Numbered from the stretch's first letter, positions 10,649 to 23,869 are shown. The stretch: 64,000 nucleotides of DNA from Pyrus communis (GCF_963583255.1 NC_084803.1:10638122-10702121); one strand, 5' to 3'. The notes: generated by a model from the letters alone, not told the origin. Numbers and translations are program-made.

Positions 10649-12221
10649 ACGTGCACAAAAATGCAACTGTCCTGAGGAGCTTGATTAGGTGGCTTATGAT
10701 ATGTATTTGTATTTTCCTCTGCAGAGTATCTCTCCAGAACAGGCCAGAAGGTTTACAAAATTCAGGGAGAGAAAAGGCCTCATTGAGAAAGATGTGGTAT
10801 CATGAAACTTGCGGGATTTATTTTGAGCTTTCAACTTCAGTGATGAATTATTGCTGTTTTGAAGTCTGAAACTGTTGTAATTTTCTTTAGGTAAGGACTG
10901 ACAGATCTCTCTCCTACTACGACGGGGACGATAATCCAAATGTGAATCTGTTACGTGATATACTCTTAACGTACTCATTTTACAACTTTGATCTTGGTTA
11001 CTGTCAGGTGATTACTTCTTCTGCTTAGTAGATTCTTGCTGCAGTTGGCTGCATAAATTTACTTTTACGTTTAAGCAAAATACATAAAGCTCAAGTAAAA
11101 TACAATTTTACCATGCTAACGTAAAAGTTTGGTTAGGGATTATCTCACGATATGTAACCATATTAGCTATGTGGTTTATTATACACATTTGTCATATATG
11201 TAGTAATGATATTGCTTTGGGATATAGCTTTCTTCTTCCTGTCTCTTGTGGTCTTGTTTGTAAAGTGAGAACAGCATGTTTAAATAATGATCTCAAACTC
11301 TGAATGTAAGTTGCCTCAATATGTAACTTCGTAGCCCCAGTTCAGTTGTGATAGCTGTGTTCCATCATTGTATGATGTATCTTTCTTTTGTCCTACAGGG
11401 TATGAGTGATCTCCTGTCCCCAATTTTGTATGTAATGGAGGATGAGTCTGAATCGTTTTGGTGTTTTGTTTCACTGATGGAGCGCCTTGGGCCAAATTTC
11501 AACCGTGACCAAAGTGGCATGCACTCTCAACTATTTGCAATAATGAAGGTCTCTCTCTTATCTACCTTTACATTGCTTTGCCAGGACGAAATAGTAGTTC
11601 TGTGTTCTTAATTCATTCTAAATCATTGTTGTTGTAGTTGGTGGAGCTGTTAGACGCTCCGTTGCACAATCACTTGACTCAGAAGGACTGCTTGAATTAC
11701 TTTTTTTGTTTCCGCTGGGTTCTAATACAATTTAAAAGGTCGGGTTCCACACTCCGTTCTTAATATTGATTTATTTATGTATGCATGGTTGTATGTTTGT
11801 GAGAGCTATATAGTTGATTATTACAGTGTTACTGTATAATTCTTTCACTCCACTTTTCCTGATAGAGTTTGATCGCATATCTATTTCTAGGGAATTTGAA
11901 TTCGACAAAACAATGCGCTTGTGGGAGGTATTGTGGACACATTATCCGTCTGAGCATCTGCACCTGTATGTCTGTGTGGCGATATTGAAGCGACACCGTG
12001 GTAAGATAATTGGGGAGCAAATGGACTTCGACACTCTACTGAAGTTCATTAATGAACTGAGCGGTCGTATAGATCTTGATGCAGTGGTCAGGGACGCGGA
12101 GGCTCTGTGCATATGTGCCGGCGAGAATGGTGCTGCTTCCATTCCGCCCGGAACTCCACCGTCATTGCCCGTTGATGATGTTTTATTGTACCCTCAACAA
12201 GAACTAGACGACATATTGTAA
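7752..12221 (+). CDS. RabGAP/TBC domain protein (TBC1D15/Gyp7-like), 655 aa
   Basis: GTPase-activating protein for Rab GTPases in membrane traffic. Fifteen exons: 7752-7814, 7908-8078, 8178-8229, 8337-8444, 9053-9137, 9286-9340, 9473-9865, 10090-10149, 10256-10354, 10444-10554, 10725-10796, 10891-11007, 11399-11548, 11638-11738, 11891-12221. They total 1968 nt in one frame, and all introns are GT-AG. The N-terminal ~250 residues match the Rab-binding region of TBC1D15-type proteins (HTPALGWQYIIIVL, GGVKEFLATIKQH). The TBC domain starts near residue 345 ([22 protein letters not shown]). Both catalytic fingers are present: IEKDVVR (residues 419-425, arginine 425) and GYCQGM (glutamine 462). The acidic C-terminus is short. 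Start ATG at 7752 is the first in frame after a pyrimidine-rich leader. The protein should be catalytically active. The Rab partner cannot be told from sequence. Confidence 0.95.
10596..10647. repeat. (CA)n(CT)n microsatellite in a RabGAP intron
   Basis: A CA run of about 16 bases followed by a CT run of about 33 bases, between coding exons 10 and 11. Confidence 0.9.
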
Positions 12222-12967
12222 ATGTAAATTCCCATTCGAGGGAGGATTCATCGACCTTAAACTTCTACGTATTGGAAATCTAATAATTGCTTTTCGAAGA
12301 CAATTAGCTTCTCAGTTTACCTGCAACCGTGGCTTTTATGATGTGTCATGTCAATTTTATGATACGTACATCTTTTGCCCATTTTTTCTACATATTGGAA
12401 AACTAACTAAAAGTATAAAAAACTTCTCTTTTAATGAAAAGTTATTTTTAAATGTATAATGAATAGTATCAGAGAAAGGTATGATGTGATTTTTCGTTAA
12501 AAGTGAACAGTACCAGAAGTGTTTTGTTAAACCTTCCTAAATTTAATACTTTATTAACTTGTGGTTGGTAGTGACCAGTTTTGAGTTACATGTTAGAAAA
12601 TAATAGTATTTTGGTTATTTTTGGGTTTTCTTATAGCTCTAGGATTTGAGCATAGCCCGTTAGTATTAAGGTTAGAGCTAGTTTATTGTAAAATAGCATG
12701 CTTATTATTCAGTCGATAATGACTTAGTTAATATATAGCCCTTTCGGTTCAAATAGTCTTCTTAGCAATTCCATATTTTTTTTATTTAACAAAAGTTTTA
12801 TATATTCAACTTTATGTACCATATTAGACTTTTTACTGCTCTAATCAAAAGAAGATCATGACTTCTTTTTTGCTAATAGGCGAGCCATAGTTGAAAAGTC
12901 GATTTATAAGAGAAATAACATCGACGTGGGCAAATCCAACTCTGCCGAGACAGGGGTGTGAAATTAA
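12222..12967. other. Intergenic: RabGAP 3' flank
   Basis: AT-rich DNA after the RabGAP stop. It contains the small repeat at 12408-12530. No gene seen. Confidence 0.7.
12408..12530. repeat. Short foldback repeat, copy 1 of 3 in the window
   Basis: About 120 bp with opposed ends (CTTTTAATGAAAA .. TTTTCGTTAAAAG). The same family recurs at 23870-23992 and, in the other orientation, at 39835-39985. It is probably a tiny MITE family. Confidence 0.6.
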
Positions 12968-13334
12968 GGCTTTTTAGTTAAATGGTTTATGAGATTTGCA
13001 TAACTTTTTATTTTGATCTCTAAGATTTGAAATCAATAGAAGTGGTCTCTGAGATTGTCTACCATCAATCATTTTAGTCCTTAGGTGAAAAATTGTGTTA
13101 AGTAAGAATCAAAATGACAAAATTACCTTCAGTTTAATAAACAATAGGCCAAAATGATTTGATCAAAATTGAGAGTATTTTTGTCATTTTATTCTTATTT
13201 TATGGAGACTTTTCACGGAATGACCAAAATGATTGATTGTAGACAAACTTAAGGACCAATTCTATCTATTTCAAATATCAGAGACCAAATTGAAGAGTTA
13301 TGCAAATCTCAGGAACCATTTTGGCTAAAAAGCT
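12968..13334. mobile_element. Mutator-type MITE, copy 1
   Basis: 367 bp and almost entirely an inverted repeat. Ends are GGCTTTTTAG and, reverse complemented, AGCTTTTTAG, with pairing running inward for well over 100 bp. Flanking 10-bp target duplication GTGAAATTAA / GTGAACTTAA (12958-12967, 13335-13344) has one mismatch. A 9-11 bp duplication and long TIRs are typical of Mutator-like MITEs. Same family as 16406-16770. Confidence 0.8.
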
Positions 13335-13344
13335 GTGAACTTAA

Positions 13345-13913
13345 TAAACGTGTGTAAAAGAAATTAAATCTTGTTATCATGCGTGTGTTCAATGCGAGAG
13401 AAACTGACATGCAATGAGAATATACTATTATGCCGATGTTTCTAATTGATTAGGCATTGTCATGTAATTTAATTATTGTCATGCAATTTAATTTTCTCAC
13501 TTGTCAATACATGATTAATTTTGTGATTAATTTTATGATAGTGACATATTGACATGTTTGTCGTCAAAAAGTTCTTTCTTGTGTCTACGAAAAAAAGGAG
13601 GGAGAGAAAGAGAGATGATCACATCAACATGTGTAACATTATCAATCATAGTGCAATGATTCATTAAAACTCATGCAAAAGAAAACCTGATAATAATCAC
13701 GGGTATTAATTGTACGAACAAGGTGGCTAAAAAGCCTATCCATGATCTCAATTCTGCACAACTAATGTCGGTGATTATTGTTAGTTTTTCAACTGCTGAG
13801 AAAAACAAGCGCTAGATACTCGAGCAGGCTAGCTAGCTCTAAATTATTATGAGGTTTAACGTACCTATATAACAGCTGCTACGTACACTACCTAAAGTAT
13901 ACAAGTGATTTTT
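13345..13913. other. Intergenic: MYB gene 3' flank
   Basis: AT-rich, includes an AG-rich patch near 13590. It should hold the 3' UTR of the minus-strand MYB gene. Nothing else recognised. Confidence 0.6.
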
Positions 13914-14664
13914 TTAATCAAATAAAAGAAAAGGGTCCATGTAGCCAATGAAAGGCTCATCATCAAACACAAACGCCGGATTGAAGTTTGAACTGCAGTT
14001 AGGCATGTAGTAGTGCAGCTCCCTTGGAGATTCTATGTCCACATCATAGTAAAAGCAGCTCTCTTCTGTAGTACTGGTAGTAGCAAATATGAGTCCATCA
14101 TTCGGCTCCTCGTGATGTTGATGATGATGATCAGAATTGGTGTCTTTTGGACTTCGAACAGTACTACTGATGATCATCGGATTATCAGCAGTAGCGGTGG
14201 CAGTGCTCGAAGTCTTACTCGTATTGATTTTGTTTTTCTTCTTAGTGATATTGGTGTCATGGTTTGAGTAGTCTGTCATAGTGGTACCTTTTCTTTTGCC
14301 TCCAGCTGGGCAGCAGCTGGTGTTCTTGTTCAAATGGGTATTCCAGTAGTTCTTCACTTCATTATCCGTCCGGCCAGGAAGCCGACCAGCAATCAGTGAC
14401 CATCTATGTGTATATATTTTATAGCAAAACAACTAAAGTAATTAATTTAGGTTAAGTGATGAATTAATTAAAGCGATGATGCTGATTAGTTGACGATTAA
14501 TTATACCGATTGCCAAGAAGCTTGTGCATGCGGATGATGAGGTCTTTCTCCTCTTGGGACATGTCTCCGCGTTTGATGTTAGGTCTCAGGTAATTCTTCC
14601 ATCTTAGCCTACAGCTCTTTCCTCCCCTCTTCAGACCTGCATGTATGCATGTGCACATGCTTGT

Positions 14665-14734
<70 letters not shown>

Positions 14735-14919
14735 CTAGTTTGATGATTAACTAAGTAATAAACTAATGAACCTGAAAGCTTGGAAACAGTTGCCCAGTTG
14801 CCTTCACCATGCGTTTCCACATATTGTTTGAGAATCAAGTCCTCCTCTAGCTTCCACAAGTTCTTCTTCGGCTGTGCATTTCCTGCTTTCACAACTAATG
14901 ATCTTTTGTTTTTGGCCAT
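13914..14919 (-). CDS. MYB82: R2R3-MYB transcription factor, MYB82 type, 255 aa
   Basis: DNA-binding regulator. In Arabidopsis the closest family member I recognise, MYB82, acts in trichome development with bHLH partners. Exons (minus): 14919-14772, 14636-14507, 14403-13914, totalling 768 nt in frame with GT-AG introns. R2 covers about residues 18-68 ([20 protein letters not shown]) and R3 about 71-119. R3 carries the bHLH-contact signature DLxxRxxxLxxxxxLxxxR ([20 protein letters not shown]). The R2/R3 wording is distinctive of the MYB82 branch. The C-terminal half is low-complexity (Ser/Thr, HHHQHH) and acidic, ending MDPFLLFD. An upstream in-frame ATG at 14925 would add two residues, and one at 14958 would add thirteen. 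MAKNKR at 14919 was taken as the compact start. Intron 1 contains a long GA repeat. Confidence 0.92.
14671..14731. repeat. (GA)~30 microsatellite in MYB82-type intron 1
   Basis: About 61 bases of pure GA on the + strand, a CT tract in the sense of the gene. It lies 36 bases before the exon 2 acceptor, so it may act as an extended pyrimidine tract. Likely length-variable between individuals. Confidence 0.95.
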
Positions 14920-14958
14920 CACCATGACGAAAATCACTGTCACACACAGCTGAGACAC

Positions 14959-15701
14959 TACTATATATCTGGTTCGATATTTTAGTTTTTGTGAGTCAAC
15001 CTGCTAGCTAGCTATATGTGTGTGTGTATATATATGTGTGTAATTGTAGACTAAAGAACGTGAAAACTGCTTACGTGCGTAAATGAATGGTAATGGGAGG
15101 CCTCTTTAATTTGCTTCAATTAAATTCCTCCTACTTTAGCTTTTTCTTGAATCTTGAGTCCTTAGCAACCCCACGTCTCCTCCTGTAAAAGAAAATCTTG
15201 CTTCCCACTGACTACTACAAATTTTGGCTAAGATTCCAGAGAGAGAGAAAGATGGAAAGACAGAGTGATCAGCCGATAGAACAGTAAGTACTATAAGTAC
15301 TAGGCAATTCAGTGTAATTTCACGTATCACGAGTTTTAGTGCGTATTCACTGTTTTTACTACAAAAGGGCAGTAGCGTTAGGGTTATGGCATCCACAACA
15401 ATTTTTTACCAAAGAAAAAAGGGCATCTACAATTCTACGTGTGATATCCTTCACACAGAGATGCACGGGTGGTAACCAGTTCATCTTTTAAAGCCTTGGC
15501 CACGTGAGTTGAATGCCTTACCCTTTTTTCCCTTTAATTTGCTAATCATCTCATATCATTGTAGATATGTAAACTTTGGTGAAATAAATACTCACCAACA
15601 CATTAAATTTTCAACATATCAGGGCTTACGTGACACGCATTGTGTGTCTTACAAATCGTACAATAACATGTGACTCATCAAAACTGGACAAGTAATTAAG
15701 A
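14959..15701. other. Upstream region of the MYB gene
   Basis: Should hold the promoter of the minus-strand MYB gene. It includes a TG/TA microsatellite near 15016-15042 and a GCTAGCTAGC run at 15003-15012. No other gene seen. Confidence 0.6.
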
Positions 15702-16388
15702 GTGACACACGTCGACATTTGGCGAAAATGAATTAAGAAATTATCTTTATTAATTTAAATTTAAATCAAACAAATTAATTGATTTAAATTTAAAACAAAT
15801 GAAATGTCAAATCGGCAGAGATTGGCTAAATCATGGATGGCCAAATTAAGGATGAAATGTGATTTATTTGTTTGATTTAAATACAAGATTATTTGATTAA
15901 ATCAAGGATTTTTTTTATGGAGTCAAATAACAAACCAAGTCCAAATCAAGTGTTGGTTCTTTTTCAATTAATCAAATCCAAAATCAAGACCAACTTAAAC
16001 CTTAATCAAGACTTGCATCACCTATAAATATGAGGCTCCACAACAAAGAAAGGCCTCCCTCAGAAACACATTCTCACACTCAGACGCTCAAACTCCAGAG
16101 CACTCTACATGCACTTAGAAGACTCAGAAAGTTCTCTACATTCTTCACCACACTTGTGAAGAACCATCAAGCACCACTACATGTGTCAGTTCCTCTATTG
16201 CCTCAAGCCAAATCCTTGCGGCATTCATGGATTCGAGAACAAGTCATTACGACCCTCAGATCAACAACTTTGCTCATAGATTTATTTAATACAAAATGTA
16301 TTATGTACACGTTTTCTTGTTTTATTTGTAGTAGGAAATTTCATATTTACAATCATTTTTGGATACTTTAAGCAATTGTGTTTTGCAG
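15702..16388 (+). repeat. LTR-like fragment (possible solo LTR)
   Basis: Starts TGACACACGTCGACA and has a core promoter CCTATAAATATGAGG (about 16021-16035). A C/A-rich leader follows, of the kind seen at the transcription start of plant LTRs. No partner LTR or coding region is present and no clean target duplication was found, so both ends are uncertain. Confidence 0.4.
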
Positions 16389-16405
16389 TGTTAATTTTTA
16401 ACTTA

Positions 16406-16770
16406 GGCTTTTTAGCCAAAATGGTCTCTAACATTGGCATAACTCCTTAATTTGATCCCTTTGATTTGAAATCAATAGAAGTGGTCCTTGAATTTGTCCA
16501 CTATCAATCATTTTGGTGATTTTGTGAAAACTTTTGTTAAATAAGGACCAAAATGGCAAAAATACTCTAAATTTAATAAATAACAAGCCAAAATGATTGG
16601 ACAAAAATTGAGGGTAATTTTGTCATATCTTATTTGATGGAGATTTTTCACGAAATGACCAAAATGATTGATGGTGGACAAACTCAATGACCACTTCTAT
16701 CAATTTCAAATCTCATGGACCAAAATGAGAAGTTATATCAATCTCAAAGACTATTTTGACTAAAAAAATC
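16406..16770. mobile_element. Mutator-type MITE, copy 2
   Basis: 365 bp, same family as 12968-13334 (GGCTTTTTAGCCAAAATGGT end). A perfect 10-bp target duplication TTTTAACTTA lies at 16396-16405 and 16771-16780. The perfect duplication suggests a younger insertion than copy 1. Confidence 0.88.
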
Positions 16771-16780
16771 TTTTAACTTA

Positions 16781-19700
16781 TATGAAAAAGATTGAAGTAT
16801 CCAACATAGGTGTCTTTAGTCAAAAGCGGGCATTTTAATTGAGTCATTAAAGATGTTTGAATTTCAATTAGAATGATTATGTTTGAATTTTGTAAAGATG
16901 TTTTGGATTTCAATTATGATGATTCAGTTCATTCCACAATAAAATGTGGAACATGGTATTTATGCAACTTAAAATATCTTAAAGAATTAATGGGCAAAAT
17001 ATGGTTGGTGAAATTTTTTGTGAATTTCACACTTCACACTAATATAATGCTATCAATTTATTCATGTTACTTTTAGTAATTTGTAAATTAGTAACATTAC
17101 GTAGCCCACAACATCATAACAAAATTAAACTACCACAGTGAGACTAACAACCAATCAAATATCGAACTGTAAATATATATTTTCCTTGAAATGAAATACT
17201 TTGAACTTGAAACCCATTTTACTCAAGTGGAGACAAATACGAAAACAAAAAGTTGTTCATATTTAAAGAGTTTGATATGAAAATTAGTATGAAGTCATGA
17301 TAAGAAGGGAAAGGCCCCACCATCCACAAAGGGTGCATCTCTTTAAACGAGGAGCGCCAACTTTTACTTGAAAATTGTATATGGTGGGTGTGTGATTTCT
17401 CTTATTTTCTTGCTAATTCTGCCAGTGCAAGGACCACCAAATAGGAAATGCGTTATATGCTATGTGTTGGGGGGGGGGGGGGGAGTGACATGACCATTCG
17501 CCTCCAGAAGCATTCACATGCTCTCTACTCATACTCCGATCTTTCCCTGGCCCAAGCTAGTTTCAAATCAAATGTACTTGTACATAAATTTGCTTTACGA
17601 CCAGATACGATCGATGATTATTTCTCCTTTTTCAGTTCCTTGCATTCAGCAATTTATTGCTTTTTTTTTTTTTTTCTTTTTTTGGACAACCAAAAACAAT
17701 CATGCTCCTCAACATTAATTGCACTATCCTTCTGGTTTCAGACGGATTTTCCAAAAGCTATCTAATGAAAATTGCAGCTGATAAACCACAAATACTTGTC
17801 TATCTTACTAGTTTACTCATACATAGCTAATAATATAATTCAAACATACAACGTCACATAACGATAATTACATGAATATTTACTAGCTTGATCTGGAAAG
17901 TTTGCCAGCCAAATATAAGTACTAAAGCTAGCTAGCTTGCGCAGTTTGATGGGAGTTTGGTCGTAACATTCTCATGAAAGTACTGCTAACAGCTAGCTAG
18001 TGCATTATATTCTCTGATAGTCGTTATCAGCTTGTAAAGTTCTCCACCATCTCGTGTTTCTTTTGTTGTGATCTTCGTACAATAATATAAAGAAATTAAG
18101 ACCCATGAGGGATGGAAAATGACAAGTTTTTCGTGCGCTACAATCCATAGTTTGGGTTAAATCTTAAAATACATATGGTGGACTTCCCTTATGGGCCAAA
18201 CCCTAGCTATCAAATTTTTATTTGGTTTTAATTTAACTGAATTTATAGAACAATTATATTTATAGCATTTCTCATATATATTTATAGTTAGGTTAATTAA
18301 CTAATTCATAACAATGATTGTTCTTTATGATTTCTGCAACCTTTTGAAAATCATACATCACTTATCTAGGGTTGGATTTCTACTTGTGGCGGCAGCCAAA
18401 AGTATAGGATTATGGGTTAATAATTTAGAGTTTTGATAATTTTAAATTGTATGGACTTAGCTTTGAGTTATGCTTGAATGTAGTGATCTAGCTAAGTTGT
18501 TTGAGTTATGCGGTTTTTGCACGGCATTAATTTTGCTATTTTGAGATTATTACTTATATTGTTATATCTTTGATATCTGACTGGCCATTTTAATATACTG
18601 TTAAAGTTTGATTGATGAATATCTTTTTCATATAAAGATAATTAAGTAAACATTAAGATGTATAGAAAGCTAGAGTTGCATGATCTTAATTAAAATTTCG
18701 TGATATATATGCATGCATGCTTGCGGAACCACGCACAGATTTCGATATATTGTACATGTTTTTACACGGAGATCATGAAGTCGCTTTTAAGCTGGCATGT
18801 TGGGAAATTTTAGCTAGATTACGATTCCTTCACCATCACCATGCCATGCATTATTTGCACAATCATATTTCACCTTTTTCGCTTTTTTTTATGTTTCCTG
18901 TATAAATAGAAATCACACATAAATCTTGCCTCTGCAAAGTGAAAGCAAAACCCTCCAATATTCCCTATATCTACCAATATCAAAGATTCAAGGCCCACCA
19001 ACCTCTTGCCTGCAAATCAAATGAGCTTTTTTGAATCGTGCTTAATTTAAATATTATTAATTAATTCCCGATCGATCGACCAATGAAATGCATATATATG
19101 GCTAAATTCTTAACGGGGACTTAATCACTTGTGGTATCATTTTGTCTCCTAATAATTCTTGGTATAATATTGGTCCCTACCTAGCATTGTTCTTATGAAG
19201 TAATTAATTAATTAAACCAAAAAAAGCTGTAAAAACAGTAATAAACTGAAGGTTTAACTAACCTAGAAACAACTGAATAATATTAAGCCAAGGGGTTCCA
19301 AAAGTGATTAAAATAGATGAATGTTCTACTTCAATGAGTAAAGTGTTCTCATTGAATGAAAGAGTAACAATCGCACTGCACTGATTGAAGCAGTGCGTTA
19401 TGATTGCTTCGTTAAGGAACTATCCAACGGGATTAGGGGATTTGCAGCCATCATTCTGCATTGTTTATTCCAATCGAGCCTCTCATCATCATCGGAATTA
19501 TATGTCGAACCTGTCCCGGGGCTTTTCATTGGTTTCGGAACTGTAATCGTTTTTTCTTCTTCTTTAGTATCGGAACCTATATTGGAATCGATTCTGAATT
19601 TTCGGAAATTTATGAGCTAAACCCATCTTGTACATGCGGAACTGTATATGGTTTGAGCTTTTGGGGCCGAGTGTATGGCGCAATGTTGGGTTAAACTAAA

Positions 19701-19807
19701 AGGTTCCCAGCTTCGCTCCATTAGACAAATTAACTGGGCCAACAATTACTGATTTCTAACCATGTCCATTTTTACTTATCAAACGCCTACAATTTTGTAG
19801 GACCAAT
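16781..19807. other. Gene-poor stretch
   Basis: AT-rich, with a poly-G run at about 17469-17483, a T-rich run near 17660 and a region of repeated TCGGAAC-like words at 19490-19610. Short open frames here have no recognisable domain. No gene supported. Confidence 0.6.
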
Positions 19808-21820
19808 CTCCAAACTATTGATTACTATGAGGTAGTGACAAGAGAGAAATAGCACACCGAAGGAAAGAAAAGAATATATTTCCCATTGAATGATTTGTAT
19901 GGAGGAATAAATCATCTTTTTATAGACTTCATTATACCATTTTCAGAGAGTTGTGAGACTTATCTGGATGGTCTTATTATTTCATGATAAGACACATCAC
20001 TTATAGAAGATATAACCTTTATGATAAGTCATACATTTTATCACACCCTTTGGTTAAAAGTATATCAATACACCAATCTTATAGTGCACCTCCATACATC
20101 AAATACACACATAGTAAAGCAAACATCATCATAATTATATTCCAACATCTCCTACTTGATCTTGATGATGTAAGTTTTAAGATCCAATTGGCTACACAAA
20201 TTGGATATTATTACCGAGTATCAGATCCTGACTACTCTTGACTTTCCAACTGTAGTTTAAAAACATTTGGTTTGTAAACTGTCACCATTCCGTGGTTCGG
20301 CTTATATGTGCGCATGTTTTGACCATTCTTACTAATCGTGCTTGTACTAGCAACTTCCATTTTACTAATCTTTCAAGTAAAGTAGCACCATTACTCTTTA
20401 CTAGGAAAACACCATCCGCACTTAGTATTAATGACGATTTCAACCAAGTCCAACTTGACCTGCGTTGAAATTTCGATCAAGTACTTCCTCCTAAGCCAAT
20501 TCAGAGGCTTTCCTCAATACACCTTATCTACGACTTTATACGATATGCACCAAGATGTTATACAAATTCAAACATGATGCCTATAAACAGATTTTACATA
20601 CAAGAAGATCTGTTATAACTCTGTTACCTTGCTCGTGCCCTTCTATCTTTTATTTGACCAATCAATCAATTAGAGTCGCATCAAACTGTTCATTTTAGGT
20701 GTCCCCAAAATCCCTCCAAAGATGCCCATACAACATGCCCCGACTAGAAGATCTAAATGATTCCAACTTGTAGTCACATACTCCTCTGAATTACCTTTCA
20801 GAGCAATCTTTTGGTCATAGGATCGGCCGCCATCTTACACAAGGGTGTGCGGTCAACTTTCACTTCATCCCTCTCCACGATAATTCCATATAGTGATATT
20901 GTATATCAATGTGTTTACCTTAGGAGCTAACAATTCTTAAAAGATAGCGAACTTATTATCATAAAACACATTGACATAATTCCTAAGACACATTTAGCTA
21001 TACACACTATCTACCAGCCCATATTATAACACAAGGTTGTTTCTTAATCAATCAAGAAGCAACCATTAAGTTTTTCTATCAACATTTTGTGAAGAAAATA
21101 AACACTGCAATAGAAAACACATAATTACTAGATATTTAATAAATTTCGTACCTTGAGTGTCTAATAATTAATCCTTTGGAATCCTTGTTGACGTGCTTGA
21201 TTAAAAACATAATCCTTTTCTTTGGTTAAAAACATTAACTGAAACAAAGTTTCCTTGGGTCTCCCCTTGAAATCCAAAACAAGGTTTCCTTTAGGTCTCC
21301 CACTAAAATTCAAAACAAGGTTTCCTTTGTGTCTCCCACTCAATTGATTAATCTCTTCAAGATTGAGAACTTTAATTACCGTTCAAATCTTGTACTTTTA
21401 TTTTTCTCCCACTATTCTAATTATTTATTTATATTTGAATCTAGTAGCGCATCACTAATCATATCAATCTGATGTTAGACTATTGATTATTATGCAGTAG
21501 TGCAAGGGAGAAATATCACCCCAAGGGAAAGAAGAGAATATATTTCACATTGAATGATATGTTTGGAGGAATAAATCCTCATTTTATAGACTTCATCACC
21601 ATTTTCAGATATTTGTCAGACTTCTCTGAATGATCTTATCCTTTTATGATAAGAGTCATAAGACACATTACTTATAGAAGGGTATAACATTTATAATAAG
21701 TCACACCTTTTATATCCCATCATTTGGTTAAGTGTACATTAGTACACCAATCTTATGGTGCACCTCCACACATTAAATACCACATAGTAAAGCCAACATA
21801 ATCGTGATTATATTCCAACA
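19808..21820 (-). mobile_element. Decayed copia element with large internal deletion
   Basis: Two diverged LTRs of about 340-348 bp (about 19808-20147 and 21473-21820) read, in minus sense, TGTTGGAATATAAT .. at the 5' end. The right one ends in CTAACA. The ~1.3-kb interior has a purine-rich stretch next to the left LTR and only scraps of copia-like coding sequence with many stops. Behind the right LTR lies a degenerate primer-binding region. LTR divergence and lack of frames mean an old, dead element. No target duplication was recovered. Confidence 0.7.
21241..21343 (-). repeat. ~43-bp tandem repeat in the leader of the decayed copia
   Basis: Two and a half units around GTTTCCTTTAGGTCTCCCACT on the + strand, giving the repeated peptide GRPKGNLVLDF in the minus frame. 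It lies just inside the 5' LTR, so it is part of the element's untranslated leader. Confidence 0.65.
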
Positions 21821-23869
21821 TGAAGGACTAAAAGAAACTTTCTTACCAACAATGCACCATTTTAGTGGCGTTACTTGTTCAATAAAAATATGTCATGTGT
21901 TAAAAAAAAAAACTAATTATCCGATAAACGAGTTTCACATGTTTAAATGCTTACAAGAGACTCTCTCTTGCAAGACATCAATAACTTGCATGCATGTTTA
22001 TCCCTTGTTGCATACTCGTATATCTGTCTCTCTCATGACATTTATCATCACATGTAAGATAATATTTGATAAAAGATAAGATATGACAGATCATCATGTT
22101 TATGTCATAGACTTCTCTACACAAAGTATGTACTTCTAATAATATCTTAGTCTAATAGCGCATTATAATATGAGAAAGTTAAAACATATAATTTTATATT
22201 ATTCACGTGAAATAGAGTCACATTTGCATGCCTGATAAGTGGCGTGGACATGACGCCGCTTGTTTTACTCTGTTACCTCGGTAGCACATAGAGGGCCTCA
22301 GTTTCAAATTTCAATGGTCTACAAAAACTCGTTACTATTTCAACCAAATAAATTGTACTGACAGAAATTGTTTGCATGGTGATTGTCCAACCCACTTAAT
22401 TTTTGGTTTCAGTTCTCCCCGACAAACGCATGACATATTCCTAATTGTAGCTGCCAAGGCAACGAAATTAAGGAAAGATTAAAGCTGCCAAGTCCCCTTA
22501 AGTCACAATTAATTTTCTTTAATTTGTTTAAAGTGATTAGTAAAGTGGCGGAAGCGTGGTTTAGGGCGCAGTACTGTGGACTTGCTTATTTAAACCGACA
22601 AATAGAACTCAAAGTCGTACCAACTAACCACCGAATTCCAAACAGGGAAAAACTTTTTGAACCAGACCAGGCCAAACCAGAATCATCAGACCAGGAGAGT
22701 GCATGCATCAAAAGTAAATAAAGTTGAGCCCGTGTTAATTAAACAAATTGAACTGAACCAGACCGGACAATTGACCTATTTAGTCTGTTGGATCCTTTCA
22801 TAGGCAATCTGCTTTCATCATGTCGATTTCGGCTATTTCCATATAGCAATTTTAATTTGATAGGAAATGTAATTAAACAGTTATAAGTTTTTATGAGAGG
22901 AACATATGTTTGAGCTTTTAGAAGTAAAAGAAAGTCTTTTTCGCATGATTTGACCAAATAATTAAAGACCATCAACCCAAATAGCGATTACTTATAACAA
23001 AATCTTCCATTAATTACTATGATATTATTGGATCGTCTATTCTTTATTTTTTATTTTTTTATTTTTTTGCCGAATATTGAATTGTCTGCTCAACTATGTG
23101 TAATTGTCATTATACATAAAATTAGTTCTTGGTGTGTAACTAGAAAATCACACCACTTCATAAGTTATTTTATTGATCAGTGACGAAGTTTATACCTTAA
23201 GCTATAATTTTGTATGCGTACTCGTAGTGTAACATTAGTAGACTGATTTCACTTAGTGATAGTGCGACAAACTCACTAAAAAACGTTACACATGACCTAA
23301 ATGAAGATAAAAACATGCTTAAAACAAATACACAACTATTTTATTATCCCAAACCTATAATGCATCGTCAAAACATGTAAGTGTAATCGAAAGTTTATCG
23401 GAATTTCAGTATGCACACGTTTCACGTGGCTTTCTCTCCCAAGTAACAACACAGCATCCCATTTGATCACCAAATTTGCTAATCTTGGATGGGTTTGGTT
23501 CCAAAATATCACAAGTCCAAGTCATCATGAGACAAGCAGAATCCCACTACAGAAAATATATTCTTTTGTCCGTTTGTCCCCACACTCTAATTTACACATG
23601 GTCTATATTCTACTACCTATATATGTGCAAGAAGCTTCTTGCTATATGCTTTCCCAATTCGATTTGATTTTGATTATTATGTTTTTTTTATTTTCTTTTT
23701 GTTAGAAACAGTAAGTTAATTTGCGTTAAATTTACCTAAATTTTAAAGAGATATTTAAATTTATATGCAGATTTAGAAACATATTGTTAATGCAATAATT
23801 TTTATAAAAAAAAAAATTAACTATTATTTTAATACTATTTAATTACAATAAAATAAGAAAAACTAACGA

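Noticed and set aside
16030..16371. 113-codon frame after a TATA box
   Set aside because: Composition and position fit the R region of an LTR-like repeat rather than a gene.
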